20,520 nt of DNA. Source: DASRIA01 sp038203635 (GTDB lineage Bacteria; Actinomycetota; Thermoleophilia; Solirubrobacterales; JBBDJG01). Both the position numbers and the translations under genes were made by a program. Positions 1 to 7,624 of this stretch are shown piece by piece; positions within the stretch are counted from its first letter, which is position 1; every line of letters starts with the position of its first letter. Location of the stretch: NCBI GenBank assembly GCA_038203635.1, contig JBBRDT010000063.1, positions 1-20,520 of the forward strand. The letters are read 5' to 3'. Under the pieces are notes generated by a model. That model saw nothing but the letters and a program-made list of their open reading frames with translations, was not told where the DNA came from and did not search any database.

Positions 1-110
1 TCTCGTAATCCCCTCCCCCCCCCCCCCCCGGGGGGGGCGCGCCCCCCGCGGCCTCAAAAAACACGCCCCCCCCCCCCCCCCGGCCCCCACCCCCCGCGCT
101 ACCCCCACGC
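1..110. other. Low-complexity C/G homopolymer edge, probably artefact
   Basis: This stretch contains C runs of about 15-16 bases (15-29 and 66-81), a G run at 30-37 and further short C tracts. Nothing else in the window looks like it. No coding frame or RNA fold is convincing. A contig end with low-quality or poly-G-type sequencing noise is the simplest reading; a genuine G-quadruplex-like tract is possible but less likely. Confidence 0.7.
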
Positions 111-281
111 AACAGACGAAAATCAGTAGGCACCGGCCCCAGTGTTTGCTAGGTTGGAGCCGTCGGATGAGCGACGACCTTCCTCGAAGTCCCGGCGGAC
201 ATAGCGCCGCCATCAAGGGCAAGCAAATGCCGGGACGAGCCGCGCACACTGTTGCGCTACGGCTGAGCTAGTCAGGATCAC
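111..281. other. Intergenic leader upstream of the CNNM/CBS gene
   Basis: This is normal-composition sequence between the homopolymer edge and the first gene. I see no convincing -35/-10 pair, hairpin terminator or riboswitch motif. The bases directly before the TTG start (about 271-281) contain only a weak purine stretch as a possible ribosome binding site. Confidence 0.4.
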
Positions 282-1598
282 TTGACCGCGCTCCTCCTAG
301 TACTGCTCTTAGTCCTGATCCTGTTTAACGGCTTCTTCGTGGCCGCGGAGTTCGCTCTCGTGCGCGCGCGGCGCACCCGCATGGAGGAGGCGGTGAAGGA
401 TGGTTCGCGCAGCGCCAAGCTCGCACTCCACCAGATGGACAACCTGAGCCAGTACCTGTCTGCCGCGCAGGTCGGCATCACGTTCACGTCCATCGGGCTC
501 GGCTTCCTCGGCGAGCCCGCGGTCGCCACGTTGCTCGAGCCGCTGTTCGGCGGCGTCGTGAGCCACGGTTTCGCCGTGGCGATCTCGGTGGCGCTCGCGT
601 ACATGCTCGTCACCTCCGCGCACGTGATCGTGGGCGAGCAGGCGCCGAAGATGACGGCCATCACCCACGCCGAGACCATCGCGCGCTGGTGCGCGCGTCC
701 GCTGCAATGGTTCAGCATCGGGCTCCATCCGGTGATCTGGGCGCTCAACAACGCGTCCAACTTCGTCGTCAAGAGAATCCTGCGGATCGACGTCGAGAGC
801 GACGCCGAGGCCGCCACCGCCGAGGAGCTGCGGGTGCTGATCGGCCGCGGCGAGCGCTACGGCGAGCTCGATCCGAACGAGGCCGACATGCTCGAGGGCG
901 TATTCCATCTGCACGAGCAGGAGGCCCGGCAGGTGATGACACCCACCCCCGCGCTCGTCACGGTCAACAGCGACGACACGGTCGAGGTGGGCCTGCGGCG
1001 CTGCATCACGTCCGGGCATACCCGCTTGGTCGTGATCGAGGACGACAACCCCGACCGCGTACGCGGGGTGGTGCACTCGAACCGCCTCGCCCAGACGCTG
1101 TTGAGCGAAGGTCCCGAGGCGCCGCTGGCGCCGCTCGTGCGCGAGCCGCTGATCATGCCGGAGACCAAGCCGCTCGATGACCTGCTGGCCGACATGCAGC
1201 GCCAGCGCACCTCGCTGGCGGTGATCGTGGACGAGTTCGGCCGCACCGCCGGCATCGTCACGATCGAGGACATCATCGAGGAGATCGTCGGCGAGATCGT
1301 GGACGAGACCGACCCGATGCTGTCCTCGATCCGGCGGCTCGTGAACGGCGACTGGTTCGTACGTGGCCACGTGTCACTCGGCGACCTCGAGGACGCGGGC
1401 ATCAGGCTGCCGGTGGATTCCGACGCCTACACGTCGGTGGGTGGATACGTCTTCGGCCAGCTCGGGCGGCTGCCCAAGCGCGGCGACCAGATCAGCGCGA
1501 ACGGGTACCAGATCCGTGTGGAGTCGGTGCGCGAGAACAGGGTGGAGGCCGTCCGGATCCACCCGACCGCTCCCGCGCCCAGCGCCGGCCGCCAGTAG
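282..1598 (+). CDS. Hemolysin C/CorC-family membrane protein (CNNM-CBS-CorC)
   Basis: A 438-aa inner-membrane protein of the CNNM/CorC (HlyC, UPF0053) family, whose members are linked to Mg2+ or other divalent-ion efflux and homeostasis. The N-terminal CNNM domain (about 1-175) opens with a hydrophobic helix (residues 3-22) followed by the family-typical AAEFALVRAR stretch, with more hydrophobic segments near 60-78, 95-118 and 143-157. Two CBS domains follow at about 219-272 and 282-340; the second contains VDEFGRTAGIVTIEDI. A CorC/HlyC C-terminal domain covers about 355-430. Length and domain order are normal for the family. The start is TTG, chosen because it directly precedes the first membrane helix and no ATG or GTG fits better. 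The Shine-Dalgarno is weak. Transport substrate cannot be read from sequence. Confidence 0.93.
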   Translation: MTALLLVLLLVLILFNGFFVAAEFALVRARRTRMEEAVKDGSRSAKLALHQMDNLSQYLSAAQVGITFTSIGLGFLGEPAVATLLEPLFGGVVSHGFAVAISVALAYMLVTSAHVIVGEQAPKMTAITHAETIARWCARPLQWFSIGLHPVIWALNNASNFVVKRILRIDVESDAEAATAEELRVLIGRGERYGELDPNEADMLEGVFHLHEQEARQVMTPTPALVTVNSDDTVEVGLRRCITSGHTRLVVIEDDNPDRVRGVVHSNRLAQTLLSEGPEAPLAPLVREPLIMPETKPLDDLLADMQRQRTSLAVIVDEFGRTAGIVTIEDIIEEIVGEIVDETDPMLSSIRRLVNGDWFVRGHVSLGDLEDAGIRLPVDSDAYTSVGGYVFGQLGRLPKRGDQISANGYQIRVESVRENRVEAVRIHPTAPAPSAGRQ

Positions 1599-1697
1599 CG
1601 CGCGCGCCCCGGCGTCCGGCCCGTGCGGGGTCTGTCCGCAGGCCTCTCTAGCTTGGCGGGCGTGATCCGAGGCCGACCCCGGGGGTGATTCAGGCGG

Positions 1698-2006
1698 ATG
1701 TGGTGCGCACGCTTCACGGATAGCCAGCTGGAGACCCTCAAGGACCTGATCAGGATCCAGGGGGAGATAGGCGCCGAGCTGGAAGGCGCTCTGGAAGCGC
1801 TCGAGCTCGCCCGCTGGGACGACCTGCCCGAGGCGCAGCTGCCCTGGTCCCAGGTCATCGAGCAGGCGGATCTGCAGGGCATCAGCGAGGCGGACGTCGT
1901 GTGGGACATGTCCGGCCGCAAGAAGGAGCCCGCCGTCCCGCGGGGCCGCAAGCCGCGCAAGCCCGCCAGCCGCGCACCGAAGCGCACCCGCAAGGCCGCC
2001 GGGTAG
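1698..2006 (+). CDS. Hypothetical 102-aa protein with basic tail
   Basis: I do not recognise this family. The first 70 or so residues are acidic and probably helical (repeated E/L/A-rich segments such as GEIGAELEGALEALELA). The last 30 residues switch to a Lys/Arg/Pro/Ala tail (RKPRKPASRAPKRTRKAAG) of the kind that binds nucleic acid or stays disordered. The ATG at 1698 follows an in-frame TGA at 1686-1688, so the frame cannot extend upstream. Codon use matches the neighbours, which favours a real gene over a shadow. It ends 3 nt before the convergent stop of the hydroxyacyl-CoA dehydrogenase. A nucleoid-associated or RNA-binding role is only a guess from the tail. Confidence 0.6.
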   Translation: MWCARFTDSQLETLKDLIRIQGEIGAELEGALEALELARWDDLPEAQLPWSQVIEQADLQGISEADVVWDMSGRKKEPAVPRGRKPRKPASRAPKRTRKAAG

Positions 2007-2009
2007 CGC

Positions 2010-2855
2010 TCAGTCGTAGTCGTAGAAGCCGGTCCCGGACTTCCGCCCGAGCTGCCCTGCCCCGACGAGTTGCTTGATGCGCCCGGGCGGCCGGTGTGCC
2101 GGATCGTCGGTGTCGCCGTAGAGTGCCTCGCCGATCGCGTCCGCGACATCCAGCCCGACGAGGTCGAGCAGCGCGAGCGGACCCATCGGGTGGGACGCGC
2201 CCAGCTTCATGCACTGATCGATTTCGGCGGGCTCCATGCCGGTGCGCTCGAGCAGGCGCACGGCGTCGAACAGGTAGGGGAACAGCAGCCGGTTGACGAC
2301 GAACCCGGGCTCGTCGGGCACCTCCACGGCCGACTTGCCGATCGCCTCGCAGAAGGTGGCCGCGCGCGCACCCCCCGCGTCGCCCGCGTCCGGCGGGAAG
2401 CACAGCTCGACGAGCTTCATCTTCGCCACCGGGTTGAAGACGTGCAGGCCGAAGAAGCGTGACGGATCCCCGCTGGCGCGGGCCAGCTCGGCAATGTTGA
2501 GCGACGACGTGGTCGTGGCCAGCAGCGCCTCGTCGGACAGCAGGCTGCGAAGAGAGGGGAGCAGCTCATGCTTGACCGCCGGCTCCTCCACGACCGCCTC
2601 GACCACGAGCGTGGCAGCGGCCAGGGCATCGCGGTCGGTCGTGACCGTGAGCTCCTGCCCGTGTTTCTGACGGGCGAGCGTCTTCCGGGCGCGGCGCTGC
2701 GAATCCTCGCTGCGAGTCCACATCACGACCGCGCCGCCGTGTCCCATCACACACGCGGCGAGGCCGCAGGCGATCGTCCCGGAACCCGCAATCCCGACTC
2801 GCTCGGGAAAGGTCTCCGACGCGGTCTGGCCCTCGCTCGTCTCAGGTTGACTCAT
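2010..2855 (-). CDS. 3-hydroxyacyl-CoA (3-hydroxybutyryl-CoA) dehydrogenase
   Basis: A 281-aa stand-alone NAD-dependent 3-hydroxyacyl-CoA dehydrogenase for the third step of beta-oxidation (or the reverse acetoacetyl-CoA reduction). The Rossmann N-domain starts at residue 20 with VGIAGSGTIACG. The catalytic set is visible: S117 in TTSSLN, H138 in GLHVFNPV, E150 in KLVEL and N188 in PGFVVNRLL, with the family's usual H-to-N spacing of 50. The C-domain runs to the end (GRKSGTGFYDYD). Length is typical for Hbd/PaaH-type enzymes. There is no Shine-Dalgarno before the ATG, and a -10-like TATGTT lies 13 nt upstream, so a near-leaderless mRNA is likely. The ATG sits in the middle of a perfect palindrome (2847-2862). 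It diverges from the thiolase, the next enzyme in the same pathway. Acyl-chain preference is not readable. Confidence 0.92.
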   Translation of the reverse strand: MSQPETSEGQTASETFPERVGIAGSGTIACGLAACVMGHGGAVVMWTRSEDSQRRARKTLARQKHGQELTVTTDRDALAAATLVVEAVVEEPAVKHELLPSLRSLLSDEALLATTTSSLNIAELARASGDPSRFFGLHVFNPVAKMKLVELCFPPDAGDAGGARAATFCEAIGKSAVEVPDEPGFVVNRLLFPYLFDAVRLLERTGMEPAEIDQCMKLGASHPMGPLALLDLVGLDVADAIGEALYGDTDDPAHRPPGRIKQLVGAGQLGRKSGTGFYDYD

Positions 2856-2862
2856 GAGTCAA
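2847..2862. promoter_or_regulatory. Palindromic operator TTGACTCATGAGTCAA
   Basis: A perfect 16-bp palindrome, TTGACT-CATG-AGTCAA, between the divergent dehydrogenase and thiolase genes. It covers the start codon of the dehydrogenase (CAT at 2853-2855 on the plus strand). Its left arm TTGACT could also act as a -35 hexamer for the thiolase, with TAACAT at 2868-2873 as -10 (15-nt spacer). The same arms recur at 8900-8919. Size and symmetry fit a TetR-type dimer; no regulator gene is in the window. Confidence 0.75.
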
Positions 2863-2867
2863 TGAAG

Positions 2868-2874
2868 TAACATA
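2868..2874. promoter_or_regulatory. Overlapping divergent -10 elements
   Basis: On the plus strand TAACAT (2868-2873) follows the operator arm TTGACT by 15 nt and could drive the thiolase operon. On the minus strand TATGTT (2874-2869) lies 13 nt before the dehydrogenase ATG. Both fit the actinobacterial TANNNT pattern. Assignment is by motif only. Confidence 0.4.
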
Positions 2875-2965
2875 GCCGCTGCACGAGGCACCAAACTCTT
2901 CGCCGCGCCGAGGCTCCCCGCAAGGATGTCGGAAGCGGCCGGCACGACAATTCGGAGGCGCACCG

Positions 2966-4150
2966 ATGCAGAACGGGAGAGGACGTGAAGTAGTCATCGT
3001 CGAGGCCGCACGAACCCCGATCGGGCGCGGCCACCCTGAGAAGGGCTACTACAAGAACACCCACCCGAACGCACTGCTCGGCGAAGCCTTCAAGGCCGTC
3101 ATCGAGCGCGCCGGGATCCCGGCCGGCGATGTCGAGGACGTGATCACGGGCTGTGTCCAGCAGCTCGGCGAGCAGGGCTTCAACGTCGGCCGCAACGCAT
3201 GGCTGCAGGCCGGCCTGCCGATCGAGACGCCCGCGACGACCGTCGACCGCCAGTGCGGGTCGGCACAGCAGGCCGTCAACTTCGGCGCGGCCCTCGTCGC
3301 CTCCGGCGTGCACGACGTCGTGATCGGCGGCGGCGTCGAGCACATGGGCCACATCCCCATGGGCGTCACGTTCAACTTCGTGGACCAGGTCGGCTCGCCG
3401 TGGCCGGAGGAGCTGATGGCCCGCTACAACCTCGTGCCGCAGGGGATCTCCGCGGAGATGATCGCGGACAAGTGGGAGATCCCTCGCTCCGAGCTCGACG
3501 AGCTGGGGCTGCGCTCGCACCAGAATGCAGCACGCGCGACCGAAGAGGGTCGCTTCGAGCGCGAGACCATCCCGATGACCGTGAAGATGAACGGCACCGA
3601 GGAGTCCGTCGTCGCCGACCAGGGCATCCGGCAGGACACGAGCCTCGAGTAGCTGTCCCAGCTCAAGCCCGCGTTCAAGGAGGACGGCAAGGTCACCGCG
3701 GGGAACTCGAGCCAGATCTCCGACGGCGCCGCCGCGGTGCTGCTGATGACGCGCGAGAAGGCCGACGAGTACGGCCTCAAGCCCCGCGCCCGCATCATGG
3801 ACCAGACCACCGTCGGCGTGGACCCGATCATCATGCTCACGGGCCCGATCCCGGCGACACACAAGCTGCTCGAGCGCAACAAGATGAAGATGGACGACAT
3901 CGACCTGATCGAGATCAACGAAGCCTTCGCCTCCGTGGTCGCGGCCTGGCGCCGTGAGCTCGAGCCGGACATGGACCGGGTGAACGTCAACGGCGGCGCG
4001 ATCGCGCTCGGCCATCCACTCGGCTCGACCGGCGCGCGGCTGATCACGACGTTGCTGCACGAGCTCGAGCGCACCGACAAGGAGATCGGCCTCGTGACGA
4101 TGTGCTGCGGCGGAGGCCTCGGTACCGGCACCCTGATCCAACGCGTCTGA
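2966..4150 (+). pseudogene. Thiolase (acetyl-CoA C-acyltransferase) with in-frame TAG
   Basis: Read through, this is a 394-aa thiolase, which cleaves 3-ketoacyl-CoA in the last step of beta-oxidation. All catalytic landmarks are present: nucleophile C97 in DRQCGSAQQ, N318 in NEAF, H350 in LGHPLGSTGAR, and C380 in the MCCGGGLGTG segment. Codon 229 (3650-3652) is TAG in the context DTSLE-stop-LSQLKPAF, where thiolases usually have Lys; AAG to TAG is one base change. The frame continues perfectly to 4150, so the lesion is either very recent or a sequencing error. If real, translation gives a 228-aa fragment lacking the C-terminal catalytic Cys/His half. GGAGG at 2954-2958 sits 7 nt before the ATG. 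The gene leads the operon with the two acyl-CoA dehydrogenases (31-nt gap) and lies downstream of the operator. Confidence 0.9.
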
Positions 4151-4181
4151 GACTGCGCACGAGAACGGAAGGAGGAGCTAG

Positions 4182-5354
4182 GTGGACCTGACCCTAAGTC
4201 CTAGCGAGGAGGCCTTCCGCGACGAAGTGCGTTCGTGGCTGGCCGAGAATCAACCGGGCGAGATCCCGGAGGACGACAAGGAGGCCTTCGAGTTCTCCCG
4301 CCGCTGGCAGCGCCAGCTGTTCGAGGCCGGCTGGGCGGGGGTGTCGTGGCCGAAGGAGTACGGCGGCCGCGGCGCGACGCTGATCGAGCAGGCGATCTTC
4401 TACGAGGAGATGGTGCGGGCGAAGGCACCGCGCGTTGCGAACGTGCTCGGCCTCGTCATGGGTGGCCCGGTCGTCATCACGCACGGCACCGAGGAGCAGA
4501 AGCAGCGCTACCTCGAGCCGATCCTCTCCGGCGACGAGATCTGGTGTCAGGGCTTCTCCGAGCCCGAGGCCGGTTCTGACCTCGCGTCCCTGAAGTCGCG
4601 TGCCGTGAAGCGCAACGGCGGGTGGGTCGTGTCGGGACAGAAGGTCTGGACCACACTGGCGCACGAGGCGAAATGGTGCATGCTCGTCGCGCGCACGGAC
4701 ACCGACGCGCCGAAGCACCAGGGGCTGACGTACTTCCTGATGGACATGGAGCAGGACGGCGTCGAGGTGAAGCCGCTGGTGCAGATCACGGGCGAGGCGG
4801 AGTTCAACGAGATCTTCATGGAGGAGGCCTACATCCCGGACGAGAACGTGGTGGGAGGAGTGGGCAACGGGTGGAGCGTCGCCATCACCACGCTGATGAA
4901 CGAGCGCGCCGGCCTCGCGTTCGCCGCCCAGGCCGCGCTGGAGCTCTCGATGCGCAGAGCGATCGAGCTGGCAGGCACGACTTCGCGCAACGGCGGCCTC
5001 GCGTCCGAGGACCCCGTTGTGCGGGACCGTCTCGCGCAGCTCTTCATCGAGTCGGAGATCTTCCGTGTCACCAATCTGCGAGGGCTGACGAAGATCATGA
5101 AGAACGGCGTGCCCGGGCCCGAGGGGTCGCTGGGCAAGTGGCACTGGGCCGAGATCAACCAGCACCTGATGGAGCTGGCGCTCGAGATCGAGGGGCCGTA
5201 CGCGCAGTTCGCCGACGGTTCGCAGTACTCGCTGGGGGGCGACTGGCAGTACCAGTACCTGCGCACCCGTGCGAACTCGATCGAAGGCGGCACCACCGAC
5301 ATCCTCAGGAACATCGTCGCCGAGCGCGTGCTCGGCCTGCCCAAGTTGCGGTAA
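4182..5354 (+). CDS. Acyl-CoA dehydrogenase, probable alpha subunit of a pair
   Basis: A 390-aa FAD-dependent acyl-CoA dehydrogenase (FadE-like) that would introduce the alpha-beta double bond into an acyl-CoA. The middle domain carries QGFSEPEAGSDLASL (123-137), the FAD/substrate-contact motif, and the C-terminal domain ends with SIEGGTTDILRNIVAERVLGL. A Glu in the NER motif (E241) lies where isovaleryl/long-chain type enzymes keep their base; the Glu of IEGGT is one residue off the medium-chain position, so E241 is the better candidate. The GTG start is supported by AAGGAGG at 4169-4175. It is followed after 12 nt by a second, diverged acyl-CoA dehydrogenase, an arrangement like the mycobacterial FadE26-FadE27 and FadE28-FadE29 heterotetramers. 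The substrate could therefore be bulky (sterol side chain, branched or aromatic) rather than a plain fatty acid. Confidence 0.9.
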   Translation: MDLTLSPSEEAFRDEVRSWLAENQPGEIPEDDKEAFEFSRRWQRQLFEAGWAGVSWPKEYGGRGATLIEQAIFYEEMVRAKAPRVANVLGLVMGGPVVITHGTEEQKQRYLEPILSGDEIWCQGFSEPEAGSDLASLKSRAVKRNGGWVVSGQKVWTTLAHEAKWCMLVARTDTDAPKHQGLTYFLMDMEQDGVEVKPLVQITGEAEFNEIFMEEAYIPDENVVGGVGNGWSVAITTLMNERAGLAFAAQAALELSMRRAIELAGTTSRNGGLASEDPVVRDRLAQLFIESEIFRVTNLRGLTKIMKNGVPGPEGSLGKWHWAEINQHLMELALEIEGPYAQFADGSQYSLGGDWQYQYLRTRANSIEGGTTDILRNIVAERVLGLPKLR

Positions 5355-5366
5355 CGGAGGGACCAC

Positions 5367-6515
5367 GTGAATTTCGATCTAACCGACGAGCAACAGATGC
5401 TGCAGGCCGCGGCGAGGGAGTTCCTCGCGGCGCGCCTGAAGTCACAGCGGATCCGGGAGCTTGCGGAGTCCGAGGACGCGTTCAGCGAGGACCTCTGGCG
5501 CGAGATGACCGAGCTCAACTGGCCGGGCCTGATGGTTCCGGAGAAGTGGGGGGGCCAGGAGCTCGGCACGATCGAGCTGGCGGTCCTCATGGAGCAGCTG
5601 GGATATGCGCTGACTCCCGGGCCGATCCTCTCGACCATCCTGGCCGGCATCGCGCTCGAGGCCGCCGCCACCGACGAGCAGAAGGAACGCTACCTTGCGC
5701 CGCTCGCGACCGGCGAGCAGCGCGGGACGGTTGCGCTGTGGGATGCCGGTGCCGGCTGGTCGCCGAGCGACATCACGCTCGAGCCTGAAACTGCCAATGG
5801 TGGCTACGTGCTGCGTGGTGAGAAGCTCTTCGTGCTGGACGCCGCGACGGCGCACTTCTTCGTCGTGGGCGCCGCGGGCGACCGGCGGTTCATCGTCGAG
5901 CGCGACGCAGACGGCCTCTCCATCATTCCGACGGAGACGATCGACGCGACGCGCAAGCAGTACGCGTTGAAGCTCGACGGTGTGAAGGTGGGTGAGGACG
6001 CGGCCTTCGGCGGTGAGGGCGCGATGGACCCGGCTCGGGTCCGCACGTACACGGCAATCGCAGCCGAGCTCACCGGGATCGCGCAGCGCGCAATGGAGAT
6101 GGCGGTCGACTACGCGAAGGAGCGCAAGCAGTTCGGCCGGCCGATCGGCTCATACCAGGCCGTGTCACATCGCTGCGCCCAGATGCTGCTGGAGACCGAG
6201 GCTGCACGTTCGGCCACCTACTACGCGGCGTGGGCGGTCGACAACGAGCCGGAGGAGACCGCGCCGCTCGCGGCCTCGATGGCGAAGGCGTACGCGTCCG
6301 ACGCCGGCACGCGCGTGACCGGTGCGTCGCTGCAGGTGCACGGAGGCATCGGTTTCACGTGGGAGCACGATCTGCACCTGTTTCTCAAGCGTGCCATCTC
6401 GGACGCCGTCATGTTCGGCGACGCGCGCTGGCATCGCGAGCAGGTCGCCCGGATGGTGATCGACAATCCGGGTGTCGTGGCCTCGGAGCCGGCCGCCGTC
6501 GCAGCCGCAAAATAG
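5367..6515 (+). CDS. Acyl-CoA dehydrogenase, diverged probable beta subunit
   Basis: A 382-aa acyl-CoA dehydrogenase-fold protein. It keeps the C-terminal FAD-contact motif RKQFGRPIGSYQAVSH and the helix QVHGGIGFTWEHDLHLFLKRA (written here in part), but the usual middle-domain TEPxAGSD motif is replaced by WDAGAGWSPSD, and there is no EGT/EGGT catalytic Glu near the end (DAVMFGDARWHRE occupies that area). This matches the partner subunits of actinobacterial alpha2-beta2 acyl-CoA dehydrogenases, which contribute FAD contacts rather than the base. The GTG start follows GGAGG (5356-5360) by 6 nt, and the gene is 12 nt downstream of its partner. The C-terminus has a short Ala-rich tail. The heteromer is inferred from gene order and motif loss. 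Confidence 0.88.
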   Translation: MNFDLTDEQQMLQAAAREFLAARLKSQRIRELAESEDAFSEDLWREMTELNWPGLMVPEKWGGQELGTIELAVLMEQLGYALTPGPILSTILAGIALEAAATDEQKERYLAPLATGEQRGTVALWDAGAGWSPSDITLEPETANGGYVLRGEKLFVLDAATAHFFVVGAAGDRRFIVERDADGLSIIPTETIDATRKQYALKLDGVKVGEDAAFGGEGAMDPARVRTYTAIAAELTGIAQRAMEMAVDYAKERKQFGRPIGSYQAVSHRCAQMLLETEAARSATYYAAWAVDNEPEETAPLAASMAKAYASDAGTRVTGASLQVHGGIGFTWEHDLHLFLKRAISDAVMFGDARWHREQVARMVIDNPGVVASEPAAVAAAK

Positions 6516-6532
6516 AGGCGGCGTAGCCGCTC
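6516..6532. terminator. Weak hairpin between convergent genes
   Basis: GCGGC-GTA-GCCGC (6518-6530) can form a 5-bp GC hairpin with a 3-nt loop in the 15-nt gap between the convergent acyl-CoA dehydrogenase and methyltransferase stops. No T tract follows on either strand, so termination is doubtful. Confidence 0.25.
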
Positions 6533-7334
6533 AGCCCGGCTCCGGAGGGAGCCGCCCGCCGACGAACTGCGTCAGCCCCGATAGGCGCTGGCGGACGTCG
6601 GTGAACCCGCGCTCGCGCAGGGCGTCGACGAGCTCTGCCTGGTCGAACATGCGGATACCGGCCGGCGCCGCGATCGCGGTCTCGAGGGCGCGCAGCGCGC
6701 CCGTGCGGCCATGGCTGCTGGTGAACAGCGCGATGCGCCCGCCAGGAGCCAGCACGCGCCGCATCTCGTCGAGCGCCCTGAAGGCCTCGGGAAACAGGTT
6801 CAGCGCCGCGAAGCAGCAGGCCGCGTCGAAGGACGCGTCGCGAAAGGGCAGCGCAGCCGCATCGGCGAACACGAAGCAGAGGTTGTTCAGCCGCGCGTCC
6901 CGCGTCTCGCGCACCGCGCGTTCGAGCATCGGGCGGGAGGCGTCGACGCCCACCACCACCCCCTCCTCACCGACCGCACGCGCGAAGTCACGCGAGAAGT
7001 TGCCGGGGCCGCAGGCGACGTCGAGGACTCCGTCACCGGGCCCGAGGCCCATCAGCAGGCGCGCGATGCGCTTTTCGTCGGCCATCCCGGGTCCGCCCAC
7101 CCCCTTGGCGACCCGGCCGAGCGCCGGCCGCCACCAGCGCTCGTACACGCGCGATATCGGGCCGGCCTGCATGAGGCTGCCGACGAGCCCCGGCTGCTCG
7201 AGCTCACGCCCGAGCACGTCGAGGTAGCCGTCACGCGCGGGCGGGTCGCCCAGGTCCGGGCACAGCAGCGGCCGAACCCGCTCGCAGGCGGGAGGCAAGC
7301 CCTTCTCGGACGCTGCGCGTCCTTCCCCCGTCAC
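6531..7334 (-). CDS. Class I SAM-dependent methyltransferase
   Basis: A 267-aa methyltransferase with the Methyltransf_11/UbiE-like Rossmann fold. Motif I is VLDVACGPGN at residues 103-112, the acidic SAM-ribose contact is D131 in GVDAS, FADAAALPF (156-164) contains the adenine-contact Asp, and VLAPGGRI (194-201) is the post-I/IV loop. The N-terminal 80 residues, with LLCPDLGDPPARDGYLDVL and a YERWWRP segment, resemble the front end of UbiE-like proteins that often have a small zinc-binding module, but the paired cysteines are not there. The substrate is unknown. It is the last gene of a three-gene minus-strand unit; its GTG overlaps the previous stop in a GTGA, which suggests translational coupling. 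No independent Shine-Dalgarno is visible. Confidence 0.85.
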   Translation of the reverse strand: MTGEGRAASEKGLPPACERVRPLLCPDLGDPPARDGYLDVLGRELEQPGLVGSLMQAGPISRVYERWWRPALGRVAKGVGGPGMADEKRIARLLMGLGPGDGVLDVACGPGNFSRDFARAVGEEGVVVGVDASRPMLERAVRETRDARLNNLCFVFADAAALPFRDASFDAACCFAALNLFPEAFRALDEMRRVLAPGGRIALFTSSHGRTGALRALETAIAAPAGIRMFDQAELVDALRERGFTDVRQRLSGLTQFVGGRLPPEPG

Positions 7335-7621
7335 TCGGCGTCTTGGCCGAGCCGCAGGCTCGGCAGCGGCTGCTCGTGCTCCTGCACGTGGCCCTCGGCC
7401 TGCCCTTCTTGGGCGATGCGCTCGAGCCGTGCGATCGCGCGTTCGCCCTCGACGCGGGCGGGGTCACCGTCCGGCAGGCCCGCGATCAGCCGCGCGACAC
7501 GATCGCGGATCTGTAGCGCGAAGTGCGGGGTCGCAGGGCCCAGGAGCTCGCGCACGTCCTCCACCGTCACGCGGTGGTCCGGTGCCAGACGGTCGGGTCG
7601 CTCGGCGCCGCTCATGCCCAC
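7331..7621 (-). CDS. Hypothetical 96-aa protein
   Basis: I do not recognise a named family. The centre (about residues 18-72) is helical and regular, TVEDVRELLGPATPHFALQI followed by a segment rich in R/A/E, while the C-terminal 20 residues are polar. It has no signal peptide and no membrane segment, so it is probably cytosolic. The frame opens with GTG at 7621; an ATG two codons in (7615) is an equally good start. It begins 3 nt (or 9 nt) after the stop of the upstream lipoprotein gene and overlaps the methyltransferase start by 4 nt, so the three are almost certainly co-transcribed. The tight coupling on both sides and the neighbour-like codon use support a real gene. Confidence 0.72.
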   Translation of the reverse strand: MGMSGAERPDRLAPDHRVTVEDVRELLGPATPHFALQIRDRVARLIAGLPDGDPARVEGERAIARLERIAQEGQAEGHVQEHEQPLPSLRLGQDAE

Positions 7622-7624
7622 AGA

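Noticed and set aside
309..1370. Long antisense ORF opposite the CNNM/CBS gene
   Set aside because: It is a GC-rich shadow frame with His/Arg/Asp-rich composition and no recognisable motif, while the plus strand encodes a clear family.
3650..3652. TAG read as pyrrolysine or another recoded amino acid in the thiolase
   Set aside because: TAG is used as an ordinary stop by several genes here (for example thrB, M23, CDF), no recoding element is visible, and the homologous residue is a plain Lys explained by one base change.
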